NCBI RefSeq assembly: GCF_009687905.1
Contig: NZ_BLBG01000009.1
Location: 1 to 64,000, forward strand
Origin: Lacticaseibacillus zhaodongensis
Lineage (GTDB): Bacteria > Bacillota > Bacilli > Lactobacillales > Lactobacillaceae
DNA length: 64,000 nt
Direction: 5' to 3'
Part shown: piece after piece, positions 1 through 7,773 of the stretch
How positions within the stretch are numbered: the first letter of the stretch is position 1
Layout of the letters: each line of letters begins with the position of its first letter
Translations under genes and position numbers: made by a program
Notes under the pieces: generated by a model
Seen by the model: the letters and a program-made list of their open reading frames with translations, nothing else
Told to the model about the DNA's origin: nothing
Database searches by the model: none

Positions 1-8
1 ACAGAAAG

Positions 9-48
9 GGCGCCATGAAGGAAATCCGAAGATTTCCTCCATGGCGCC
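9..48 (-). terminator. Hairpin terminator after carB
   Basis: Nine base pairs (9-17 with 40-48), one mismatch, then eight base pairs (19-26 with 31-38) closing a CGAA loop. Read on the minus strand the hairpin is followed by a short T-rich run (CTTTCTGT). It sits about 65 bases past the carB stop, so it is the likely end of the pyrR-pyrP-carA-carB transcript. The weak T-run leaves some doubt about its strength. Confidence 0.7.
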
Positions 49-112
49 TACTTAACGTGGGGTTATGTCACAACCCCGTTTCATTATGCAAAAAAGTGAT
101 TACCGTTGTTAA

Positions 113-2962
113 CTATGATTCTAGATCAGCTAACGGCGCCAGCGCGAACGCCCGGGCCTCAAAGATTCGCATGATTGCGTCGGCGCTGACGGTGTTAAGA
201 AGCGGCACCATGTGGGCCGTTGCGACTTGACGCAGGGCCATGTCTGGATTATTCATCACGATTAGTTGCACGTTTTGCAATTTCTCGGCGTGGTCCATGC
301 CCACAATCTGGAAGCCGAGCGCCGCCAGTCGTGGTGCCAGCGCTGCGCCGGCTGGCGTGCCCTCTTCTAGTAACACAGTGCCGTGGTCGGGGAGCGGTTC
401 GTGTGCCGCTGCAAAAGCCTTAATGAGCGCCTTACCCAAGTTGTGGTCACTGCCCATGACCAGTCCAGTTTGCACGATCGTGGCCACGTGGCTATTAGCC
501 GCGGTCAGGCCGCTGCGCAGGACGGGCAACAGCACGTGCACCCCTGCGGACTGTGCCAGTTGTCCGGATTGGACGCCTAGATCCGCCAGTTTGGTCCCGA
601 GGAGCACCTTGCAGGCCAAGTCGATACAATCACGGCGCAAGGTTTTGGCCAGGAACGGCACGGTCGCACTGGCACTCGGACCAATGAAGCTAACGGTGAG
701 CTCGTGGCCCTTTGCCGCAAGGTCCATGTGTACGAAGCCCTTGAGCTGTAAAGCACTGGCCAAGGTGACTGCACAGTCCACTGCTCGTTGCGTCAGGTCG
801 GCCGCCCCGCGCCGTGGCGGTGTTACCGCTAGAACGGTACCGGCGCGACTTTCGTTTTGCTCAAGGCTGTTGATGACGCCCAGCACGGCAACCGTCTCGC
901 CGTCGCTGATTGCGTCTATGGCGAGGTGGCTGCTGGCATCCTTGGTATCGGCACCGCGTTCATAGCGGTAAACCCAGTCGCCGTCATTCAAGTTCGCCAG
1001 TTCATCGTTGAATGATTGGGGCATTGGATCGGCACGTTCGGCAATTGTACTGCCAAGGATGCGAATCCCGAACTGACTGAGCGTTTTGGCAATGCGACTC
1101 CCCTCCCGCCCAGCGGTTTGGCAGATCACGCCCATTGGCTGCTCCAAGTCAGCAATATCCAAAAGGTGTTCGATACTCGCGTCCAGGAGGTATTGCTTAA
1201 CCCCGGGGTAAACCAGTGGCCGCGGGGTACTGCCGACCAGAATTGGCGTGTAGCCTGCATCCTTAATGGAAGCAAGCATGGCCGAGCTGATGGATTCGTG
1301 CGCCGAGTTAAGCCACGGTGCAGCGGCGTTTGGTTCAATGACGATAACACTCGGTGTATTCCCGGGTGTGCTTTCATTTTCCTTCTCGTAGGTGCCATAG
1401 AAGGTTGGCGTGTCCGGCTCGATGAATCCCATAGCATCGATTGTTTTATAGGTCGGGACGACACCGGCTTCCTTACGGGTACTGCGCACCTCTGCGGCGG
1501 TCTTGCCGCTTAGCTGGGCGAGCCACTGGTCACTGAGCCCGTAATTTTTTGCTTGGCGCAGTAGTGCTTCGTCACTCTTGCCGGCGCGCAGTTCCTGACT
1601 GACCTGTTTGATTTCGTCCAGTGCCGCAATGAAAATTGGGTTGACCTGCGTCAGTTCAGCTAATTCTCGCACCGTGAAGCCATGTTCGAGGGCCAAAAAG
1701 ATTGCGGGCAGACGCAAGGCGTTGGCTTTGATGACGTGGGCGGTGATTTCGTCTTCCCCCCACTGCTGGATCTCCGGATCGAGGGCGTTTTTGTCATCAT
1801 GGCTAAGACTGTAAATTCCTTGCATCAGAACTGCCTCAAGCGTCCGCCCCGCCGTGATGATCGAACCGCCAGCGACTAGCTGCGGCCCCAATTTTGCTCC
1901 GGTCAGTAGTTCTTGGGCAAACTGCGGGAAGCGGGCAACGATGGCGTCAATGCCGGGTTCAATGCTGGCGGCCATTTTGTGGTCGGCACCGATTTTGATG
2001 TTGGGTAACTCCTCCCCTAGCGCAATGGCGGTGTTCACACCGGCAACTGGGTAAGCTGTGGCCCGGGCGATGAGGCTGGTGCCCCACGCCAGCCCGATTT
2101 TTACCTTCAGCATGTACCAGTCACCACCGTCGGGATCAATGGCAAAAGAGACGGTGGCGCAGCCGCGGATGTCCAAGTCCGTCAAAACTTGCCGTCCGGC
2201 TGCCCGTAATGCGTTCCGCTCGCGGTCGCGGAGCGTTTGTGCTGGTGTGACGACCATCGTGTTTGCCGGGTTGACGCCGACTGGGTCCATATCTTCGATG
2301 GTGCCGAGCAAGACGCAGTTATCCGCCCCGTCACGCATCAATACGAGTTCAATGGCTTTGAAGCGGTGGATGGCCCGCTCAATCAGGATGCGGCCGCCAC
2401 CAATACTGCGCTCGAGTACGGAGCTGAGCTCGCTGCTGGACCGGGCGATGCCCCGGCTTTGTCCGCGCCGGACGAGTACGGGATAACCCATTTGGTCGGC
2501 CTCGCGCAGCGCGCCGGCGGTTTCCTCAACATAGACTGATTCAGGGGTCGGAATCCGTTCGGCCTTCAAAAAGCTGCGCAGCGCTTGACCGTCTTCCGTG
2601 CGTTTGATAGCATCGATGCCGCTGCCGAGCACCTGAACACCAAGTTGCCTGAGCAGGCCGCTGCGGTCGAGTTTGATGATGATGTTGAGGGCAATTTGGC
2701 CCCCCGCGCTCGCCAAAATGCTATCGGGCCGTTCTCGGCGGATCACCTGACTGATGAACTCAGCGGTCAAAGGGGCAACGTAGAAGTGGACCTTGATTTT
2801 CTTATTGCGGAAAACATCCGGGTCACTGGTGACTAGGACGACATCCTTTCCTGCCAGCGCTAACGCCCGGCAGGTCAAATCAGTTTCTGCTGGTGATGTT
2901 GCCGGCTGCGCGGATCCCACTGGCCCGGAACCGATGACGAGTACTTTTGAAATTGTTTGCAT
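113..2962 (-). CDS. carB: Carbamoyl-phosphate synthase large-chain homologue, catalytic residues lost
   Basis: 949 residues against about 1060 for a working CarB, which makes carbamoyl phosphate from bicarbonate, ammonia and two ATP. The fold is recognisable throughout: N-terminal Rossmann start VLVIGSGP, PAQTL near residue 240, TFYGTYEKENES at the start of the second half, and a shortened C-terminal regulatory domain. The active sites are not intact. In the first ATP-grasp unit the glycine-rich lid is shortened to RRGQSRGIA (165-173), the conserved Arg of AEDR is Gly125, and the metal-binding ExNPR segment reads KVKIG (286-290), so both Glu and Asn are Lys. In the second unit about 70 residues, including the lid, are missing and ExNPR is replaced by SFIGP. 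The frame is open end to end, which argues against simple decay. It follows carA by three bases. The homology is certain; the loss of activity is inferred from the residues. Confidence 0.9.
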   Translation of the reverse strand: MQTISKVLVIGSGPVGSAQPATSPAETDLTCRALALAGKDVVLVTSDPDVFRNKKIKVHFYVAPLTAEFISQVIRRERPDSILASAGGQIALNIIIKLDRSGLLRQLGVQVLGSGIDAIKRTEDGQALRSFLKAERIPTPESVYVEETAGALREADQMGYPVLVRRGQSRGIARSSSELSSVLERSIGGGRILIERAIHRFKAIELVLMRDGADNCVLLGTIEDMDPVGVNPANTMVVTPAQTLRDRERNALRAAGRQVLTDLDIRGCATVSFAIDPDGGDWYMLKVKIGLAWGTSLIARATAYPVAGVNTAIALGEELPNIKIGADHKMAASIEPGIDAIVARFPQFAQELLTGAKLGPQLVAGGSIITAGRTLEAVLMQGIYSLSHDDKNALDPEIQQWGEDEITAHVIKANALRLPAIFLALEHGFTVRELAELTQVNPIFIAALDEIKQVSQELRAGKSDEALLRQAKNYGLSDQWLAQLSGKTAAEVRSTRKEAGVVPTYKTIDAMGFIEPDTPTFYGTYEKENESTPGNTPSVIVIEPNAAAPWLNSAHESISSAMLASIKDAGYTPILVGSTPRPLVYPGVKQYLLDASIEHLLDIADLEQPMGVICQTAGREGSRIAKTLSQFGIRILGSTIAERADPMPQSFNDELANLNDGDWVYRYERGADTKDASSHLAIDAISDGETVAVLGVINSLEQNESRAGTVLAVTPPRRGAADLTQRAVDCAVTLASALQLKGFVHMDLAAKGHELTVSFIGPSASATVPFLAKTLRRDCIDLACKVLLGTKLADLGVQSGQLAQSAGVHVLLPVLRSGLTAANSHVATIVQTGLVMGSDHNLGKALIKAFAAAHEPLPDHGTVLLEEGTPAGAALAPRLAALGFQIVGMDHAEKLQNVQLIVMNNPDMALRQVATAHMVPLLNTVSADAIMRIFEARAFALAPLADLES

Positions 2963-2965
2963 AGC

Positions 2966-4051
2966 CTAAAGTTCCTTTCCACTGCGCTCGCCAAAAGCGT
3001 CGATTAACTCCATGAACTCATCGATCACGTGTTCAGCATCGTTACTACCCGGTGCTCCTTCCGGCTGGAACTGCACGGAAAAAGCCGGGTACAAGCGGTG
3101 CCGTAAGCCCTCAATCGAGTGATCAAGGACGTTTTCATGGGTGACCAGCAGCTTGTCGTTCTGCACGGTCGTGGGGTCAACACCGTAACTGTGGTTCTGG
3201 GTGGTGATGTCCACTCGTCCCGTCGCAATTTCCCGCACGGGGATGTTGATGCCGTGGTCCTCGTGGTTCTTGCGGTAGGTCACCGCACCGTTTGCCCGCG
3301 CGAATATCTGGTGGCCCAGGCCGATTGCCAAAAGTGGCAATTCGCTCTGGAGCCCTTGGACCATTTTTTCAGCGTAAGCAACATCAGCCGGGTCGCCGGG
3401 ACCGTCAGTGAGCACTACCCCGTCCGGACTGAGCGCCAAGATGTCGGCGGCAGTTGAATTAGCGGGCACGATGGTCAGGTTGCAGTGACGCACGGCAAAG
3501 GACCGCAACAAGCTGTGTTTCAAGCCAAAATCGACGACAACGATGTTTCGGCCGGTCGCCGGGGATGGGTATGGTTTCTCCGTCGAAACCATCTGCACCT
3601 GGTTGTGGGGCAGAACTAGTGCCCGCAACTGGTCGAAGGCGTGCTCATCATCGGCGTCAACAATGCTCGCCTTTTGGGGCTTGTTGCTGTTCATGTGCCG
3701 CATCAGTGCCCGGGTGTCGATACCACTGATTCCCGGAATCTTGCGGTTCTGCAGGTACTGGTCCAAGGACATTTTGCTGGCGGGATGACCCGGAACGCGG
3801 GCCAGCGTGCTGACGACAACACCCTTGATTGCAGGGTCGATGCTTTCGTAGTCATCCCGGTTAATGCCAACGGTGCCAATCAGCGGGTTAGCGAAGGCGA
3901 TGATTTTGCCGGTATTCACCTTATCCGTGATGACGCCCTGGTAGCCCGTCATGGCGGTTTGCAGCACTAGTTCCCCGGTGCTGACCGTCTGCGCACCAAA
4001 ACCGGTGCCAGCAAATGAAGTTCCGTCTTCCAGAATCAAATAACGGCGCAT
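2966..4051 (-). CDS. carA: Carbamoyl-phosphate synthase small-chain homologue, glutaminase triad lost
   Basis: 361 residues, the normal CarA length, from the ATG at 4051 (start MRRYLILEDG); an in-frame upstream extension to 4162 has no family match. CarA normally hydrolyses glutamine and passes ammonia to CarB. The N-terminal domain is well conserved (TGYQGVITD, NPLIGTVGIN, GIDTRALMRH). In the C-terminal class I amidotransferase domain the nucleophile motif ICLGHQ reads IGLGHQ, so the catalytic Cys is Gly244, and the SVQYHPE motif reads SVQFQPE, so the catalytic His is Gln329; Glu331 remains. TDGPGDP and QNHSYGVD persist. The protein therefore cannot act as a normal glutaminase. It lies between pyrP and the equally altered carB. 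Confidence 0.92.
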   Translation of the reverse strand: MRRYLILEDGTSFAGTGFGAQTVSTGELVLQTAMTGYQGVITDKVNTGKIIAFANPLIGTVGINRDDYESIDPAIKGVVVSTLARVPGHPASKMSLDQYLQNRKIPGISGIDTRALMRHMNSNKPQKASIVDADDEHAFDQLRALVLPHNQVQMVSTEKPYPSPATGRNIVVVDFGLKHSLLRSFAVRHCNLTIVPANSTAADILALSPDGVVLTDGPGDPADVAYAEKMVQGLQSELPLLAIGLGHQIFARANGAVTYRKNHEDHGINIPVREIATGRVDITTQNHSYGVDPTTVQNDKLLVTHENVLDHSIEGLRHRLYPAFSVQFQPEGAPGSNDAEHVIDEFMELIDAFGERSGKEL

Positions 4052-4137
4052 GAAATCCCTACTTTCTATAGTTGCACCCTGCTGCGCCCCACTCCGCTTT
4101 TTTTCGTAGTCGAGCTGCTCCCCGCAGAAACTTGCGG

Positions 4138-4191
4138 CTAACATACTTCTGAAATAATGCAAAGAGCCGCATTCTTTCAGAAGTCCGTTAG
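4138..4191 (-). other. Intercistronic hairpin between pyrP and carA
   Basis: An outer 5-bp helix (4138-4142 with 4187-4191), a perfect 10-bp helix (4145-4154 with 4175-4184) and an inner 5-bp helix (4156-4160 with 4169-4173) close an 8-base loop. No T-run follows on the minus strand, so it is not a typical terminator. It could stabilise or process the mRNA, or lower carAB expression relative to pyrRP. Confidence 0.65.
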
Positions 4192-4225
4192 TCCTCAGTT
4201 TCTAACCGCGGGGCTCCGCTCTGTG

Positions 4226-5515
4226 CTACTCGTTCGCTGCTTTTTCCGGCAGGATCAAGTTCAGGGCGATGCCCACGACCGTAGCGATGGCCAGGCCAGA
4301 GAACGTGTAGCCGGCGAACTGCAAGGATGCGTTACCGATCCCAATGACCAAGATTGTGGAGCCGATCATTAGGTTGCGTTTTTTATTAAAGTCGATCTTG
4401 TTGTCAATTAGTACCCGCAGCCCGTTGCTGGCGATAACTCCAAATAGGAGAAAGCTGATACCACCGATTACTGGACCGGGGATGGTGCGGATGAGGGCGC
4501 TGAGTTTACCAATGAACGAGAAGACGATGGCGAAGAACGCCGCACCGCCTAGTACGTAAACAGAGTGGACCTTGGTCATTGCGAGGACGCCGATGTTTTC
4601 ACCGTAAGAAGTCACAACTGGCCCCCCGACTAAGCCGGCGACAATGGATGCGGTCCCGTCGCCCGCCAGTGTGTGGTTTAGGCCAGGATCCACGAAGAAG
4701 TCGCGCTTTGTGAGCTTGTTCAGTACCATAATGTGGCCCATGTGCTCTGTCATCGTGACGAAGGCAATCGGTGCCATGGAGAGGATTGCACCCCAGTACA
4801 ACTTGGGCTGGTAGGTCAAAAATGGGATCTGAAATTGAGGCAGGCTGAACCAAGCGGCCTGCTGGACGGGTGCAAAATTAACAATTCCGAACAACAATGC
4901 AATCACGTAGCCGCTGACAATCCCGAGCAGGATTGGTAGCAGGCTAATAAACTTCTTCAAATACATATTGTATACGATTGTGAGCCCTAAGGTTAACATT
5001 GCGACGGCAAAATAACGCAAATCGTAAACGGAGTTCCCCGCACTGGTAGCCCGCATTGTTGCGTCCTGGGCCGCCGTTCCGGCCAGAGACAGGCCAATGA
5101 CCATGACAATGGGGCCGACCACGATCGGCGGTAATGCTTTGTCGATCCAGTCGCTGCCCACGGCGTTAACAATCAGCGCCACGATTAAGTAAATGACCCC
5201 AACGGCGATGGTGCCCTGCGCGATGGCAGGGTATCCTGCCCCCTTCATGAGTGCCTGCATGACCGTAACGAAACTGAATGAGGACCCCATGTACGCAGGA
5301 ATTTTGCCCTTGGTGATTAGTATGTAGAGCAAGGTACCAACACCACTGCTGAAGAGCGCAATCGACGGATCAAGGCCGACCAGAATTGGAACCAAAACGG
5401 TGGAGCCGAACATGGCGAATAAGTGCTGCATTGACAGGCCGACCCAAGGTAAGAAGCTTGGGCGGTCACCAATATCTAGTACCGCGTCGCTATCGTGAAA
5501 TGGTTTAGTTTGCAT
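4226..5515 (-). CDS. pyrP: Uracil permease (NCS2/UraA family)
   Basis: 429 residues rich in hydrophobic segments, of the nucleobase:cation symporter-2 family that imports uracil across the membrane. Family features include the N-terminal stretch LPWVGLSMQHLFAMFGSTVLVP, which is typical of PyrP/UraA, the TEHMGHIMVL segment near residue 258, and the later GGPVVTSYGENIGVLA segment. It starts 7 bases past the pyrR stop, with GGAGG upstream of the ATG. The order pyrR-pyrP is the usual Firmicutes one, so it should be controlled by the attenuator upstream of pyrR. Confidence 0.95.
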   Translation of the reverse strand: MQTKPFHDSDAVLDIGDRPSFLPWVGLSMQHLFAMFGSTVLVPILVGLDPSIALFSSGVGTLLYILITKGKIPAYMGSSFSFVTVMQALMKGAGYPAIAQGTIAVGVIYLIVALIVNAVGSDWIDKALPPIVVGPIVMVIGLSLAGTAAQDATMRATSAGNSVYDLRYFAVAMLTLGLTIVYNMYLKKFISLLPILLGIVSGYVIALLFGIVNFAPVQQAAWFSLPQFQIPFLTYQPKLYWGAILSMAPIAFVTMTEHMGHIMVLNKLTKRDFFVDPGLNHTLAGDGTASIVAGLVGGPVVTSYGENIGVLAMTKVHSVYVLGGAAFFAIVFSFIGKLSALIRTIPGPVIGGISFLLFGVIASNGLRVLIDNKIDFNKKRNLMIGSTILVIGIGNASLQFAGYTFSGLAIATVVGIALNLILPEKAANE

Positions 5516-5521
5516 TAGTGC

Positions 5522-6046
5522 TTAGTCCTCCCTGTAAATGTTGATGCTATCGTTGCCGTCGAGTTCTTGAACTTGAACCTGAATGTGTTCTGCCCGGCTG
5601 GTGGGAATGTTCTTCCCCACAAAATCTGCCCGAATCGGTAATTCGTGGTGGCCACGGTCAACCAGAACCGCCAAGGCAATACTAGCGGGGCGTCCCGCCC
5701 CTCGTAGCGCGGTCATTGCCGCCCGAATCGTCCTCCCAGTGTAGAGGACATCATCAACGAGCACGATATTTTTGCCGGTTAAATCGTGCTTCCACTGGGG
5801 CTGGTCCGTAGCTGCTTGCGGTTGATCATCCCTGAACGGCGTGATGTCCAAGGCGTACACTGGGCAGCGTTTGCCTTCAAGTTGGGCCATCCGCGCGGAG
5901 ATCCGTTGCGCGATATACTCACCCCGGGTCTTAATACCGATACAGATCAAATTATCTAAGCCGTGGTTACGTTCAATGATTTCGTAACTAATGCGCGTCA
6001 GCGAACGCTGAATGCCGGCCGCGTCGACGATTTGTTTTTGTTGCAT
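5522..6046 (-). CDS. pyrR: Bifunctional pyr operon regulator / uracil phosphoribosyltransferase
   Basis: 174 residues. PyrR binds UMP and the pyr leader RNA and promotes transcription attenuation; many members also make UMP from uracil and PRPP. The PRPP-binding loop [17 protein letters not shown] is complete, as are [10 protein letters not shown] near the N-terminus and the [22 protein letters not shown] region. I start it at the ATG at 6046 because TTGAGG lies about six bases upstream and the sequence [10 protein letters not shown] matches the family N-terminus; a TTG four codons earlier would overlap that ribosome-binding site. It is the first gene of the pyr transcript. Confidence 0.95.
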   Translation of the reverse strand: MQQKQIVDAAGIQRSLTRISYEIIERNHGLDNLICIGIKTRGEYIAQRISARMAQLEGKRCPVYALDITPFRDDQPQAATDQPQWKHDLTGKNIVLVDDVLYTGRTIRAAMTALRGAGRPASIALAVLVDRGHHELPIRADFVGKNIPTSRAEHIQVQVQELDGNDSINIYRED

Positions 6047-6152
6047 AGCGTGCCTCAATTGAGAAATGCTTAATATAATGCGCTCAAGAACTTAAACAGA
6101 TGGTTTTGAACTAATACCTGAAATCGGGTTATTGAGGACTGGGAGATACACT

Positions 6153-6187
6153 TTGCAGCAAATGCCAAATCCCGGCATCTGCTGCAA
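6153..6187 (-). other. Strong leader hairpin between pyr attenuator and pyrR
   Basis: 14-bp stem (6153-6166 with 6174-6187) with a 7-base loop. The only irregular pair is a G-U on the minus strand (A-C on the plus strand), which fits transcription towards pyrR. No T-run follows, so it is not an obvious terminator. Confidence 0.6.
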
Positions 6188-6234
6188 GGTACATAAATGC
6201 TCAGCTTCTGTACGCCTCACCCCGCTCTGTGTAC

Positions 6235-6273
6235 AAAAAAACCGCCCCAGTCCGGAGATAGACTGAAGGCGGC
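6235..6273 (-). terminator. pyr attenuator terminator
   Basis: Stem of CCGCC plus CAGTC pairing with GACTG plus GGCGG (6242-6272), then T7 on the minus strand. It is upstream of pyrR and its 5' arm is shared with the antiterminator. Confidence 0.85.
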
Positions 6274-6332
6274 AGTACATTACCCCCGCGGGGGCGCGAT
6301 TCCTTTTAAGTCTCTCTGGGCTTAATTAAAGG
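6235..6332 (-). promoter_or_regulatory. PyrR-binding pyr attenuator (anti-antiterminator, antiterminator, terminator)
   Basis: Read on the minus strand, the segment 6332-6302 forms a hairpin whose loop region AGCCCAGAGAGACTT resembles the PyrR-binding consensus. Its 3' side (AGAGAGACTTAAAAGG) can instead pair with CCTTCAGTCTATCT, which is the 5' arm of the downstream terminator; that alternative pairing is the antiterminator. The terminator itself is 6242-6272 followed by seven T (6235-6241). This is the classic layout: UMP-bound PyrR holds the first hairpin and lets the terminator form. A weak promoter (TTGACA at 6375-6380 on the minus strand, 17-base spacing) may lie in the end of rluD; otherwise the leader is read from lspA-rluD. 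Confidence 0.85.
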
Positions 6333-6354
6333 TAATGTTCAATTGTGTACAAGC

Positions 6355-7275
6355 TTACTTAATTAGGCGGGTCTTGTCAATGCCCGCACGCAAATCATCC
6401 AGTGTTTGCTGAAAAATTGGCGGCACATCAACAGAAAATAGTAATTGCTTTCCAGTTCGTGGGTGCTTGAAGCCAAGTGTTGCTGCGTGCAGAAACTGGC
6501 CATTACCGGGTAGGGTTCGCTTCGGTCCGTACAAGGGATCGCCCGCTACTGGGTGATGAATGGACGCCATGTGCACCCGGATTTGGTGGGTCCGTCCGGT
6601 CTCGAGCTTGCAGCGAATCAGAGAATAGTGAGCAAAGCGTTCAAGAACGGTGAAGTGCGTGACCGCGTGCCGGCCCCCGTCCACTACGGCAATCTTTTTG
6701 CGGGCTTTGGGGTCGCGGGCGAGTGGTGCGTCAATTGTGCCGTGGTCTTCCTTGAAGTTGCCATGCACAATCGCTAGATACTCGCGGGTGTTGGTTTTGG
6801 CTTTCAGCTGTGCGGACAGACTCACGAGCGCCTGTTGATTTTTGGCCACCATTAGCAGACCGGACGTGTCCTTATCAATGCGGTGCACGATGCCCGGCCG
6901 GATGACGTCGTTAATTGCCGAGAGGTCGCTGTGGTAAAGAATCGCGTTGACCAGTGTGCCGTCAGGATGGCCTGGTGCTGGGTGGACAACCATCCCCTGT
7001 GGCTTGTTAACGACCAACACGTCATCGTCCTCATAGACAATGTCCAAGGGGATGTCCTCGGGCACAGCGTTGAGGCTGACCGGTGCCGGTGGGTCTAATT
7101 CGATGTGGTCCCCATTTTGAATTTTGTACGACGCCCGCACTTGCTTGCCGTTCACCGTGATGCGGTCATCCTCAAGCCAGTTGTGAATCTGGGAGCGAGT
7201 GTATTCTGGGTAGTGCGTCGACAGAACTTTGTCAATGCGGCCCTTCGCGTCAGCTGCTGTCCACTCTAGCGTCAT
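6355..7275 (-). CDS. rluD: RluD-family 23S rRNA pseudouridine synthase
   Basis: 306 residues. An N-terminal S4 RNA-binding domain (GRIDKVLSTHYPEYTRSQIHNWL) precedes the RluA-type catalytic domain. The catalytic Asp lies in GIVHRIDKDTSGLLMVAKN near residue 135, and the family segment RTHQIRVHM is present. Members isomerise uridines in 23S rRNA helix 69 or nearby. The ATG overlaps the lspA stop (TGATG), so the two are translationally coupled. The pair lspA-rluD upstream of pyrR matches B. subtilis lspA-ylyB-pyrR, so this is the YlyB orthologue; its exact target uridines are not shown by the sequence. Confidence 0.93.
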   Translation of the reverse strand: MTLEWTAADAKGRIDKVLSTHYPEYTRSQIHNWLEDDRITVNGKQVRASYKIQNGDHIELDPPAPVSLNAVPEDIPLDIVYEDDDVLVVNKPQGMVVHPAPGHPDGTLVNAILYHSDLSAINDVIRPGIVHRIDKDTSGLLMVAKNQQALVSLSAQLKAKTNTREYLAIVHGNFKEDHGTIDAPLARDPKARKKIAVVDGGRHAVTHFTVLERFAHYSLIRCKLETGRTHQIRVHMASIHHPVAGDPLYGPKRTLPGNGQFLHAATLGFKHPRTGKQLLFSVDVPPIFQQTLDDLRAGIDKTRLIK

Positions 7276-7724
7276 CAGTCGCGCCCCTTATCAATCAAAA
7301 TCATCTGGACCAGAACGCAAACCACGCCGATGGTCAAGCAGAGGTCGGCAACGTTGAAAATCGGGAAGTTGACAAACTCAAGCTGAAACATGTCGGTGAC
7401 GTACTGCTGGTGCAACCGGTCGATGAAGTTACCGAGGGCGCCTGCGGTTACCAAGGCTAGGCCTAACCGGTAGACCGGTTTGCCTTTGCTGTCACGCCAA
7501 AGGTAAACAACCACGCCGAGCGCGATGATGGTAGCAATGTAGAAGAACCACTGCGCCCCTTCAAACATGCTCCACGCCGCCCCGGTGTTGCGAATGTGCG
7601 TCATGCCGATCACACCCGGGATCAGTTCGTGAAAGCCGTTCAGAGGGATGTTCGCAACCACCCAGGCCTTCACTGCAAAATCAATGCCAACCATGACGGC
7701 CGCAATTACGATATAAATTATCAA
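7275..7724 (-). CDS. lspA: Lipoprotein signal peptidase (signal peptidase II)
   Basis: 149 residues with four hydrophobic segments. It removes signal peptides from prolipoproteins in the membrane. The catalytic aspartates sit in the two family motifs GALGNFIDR and FNVADLCLTIG, and NTGAAWSMF is also present. The start is TTG at 7724, preceded at five bases by AAGGAG. It overlaps rluD by one base. Confidence 0.95.
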   Translation of the reverse strand: MIIYIVIAAVMVGIDFAVKAWVVANIPLNGFHELIPGVIGMTHIRNTGAAWSMFEGAQWFFYIATIIALGVVVYLWRDSKGKPVYRLGLALVTAGALGNFIDRLHQQYVTDMFQLEFVNFPIFNVADLCLTIGVVCVLVQMILIDKGRD

Positions 7725-7773
7725 AGTGTCTCCTTTAAACGAACAGATTATAAAGTACTGCTAAAAATTAAGC

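Noticed and set aside
240-965. 241-codon plus-strand frame antisense to carB
   Set aside because: No start signal or family features; carB homology on the minus strand explains the segment.
113-2962. carB as a simple pseudogene
   Set aside because: The frame is intact over 949 codons with normal start and stop and a matching change in carA, so I report it as an intact gene with lost active sites.
6092-6280. 62-codon minus-strand frame in the pyr leader
   Set aside because: It overlaps the attenuator terminator and the 14-bp hairpin and has no ribosome-binding site.
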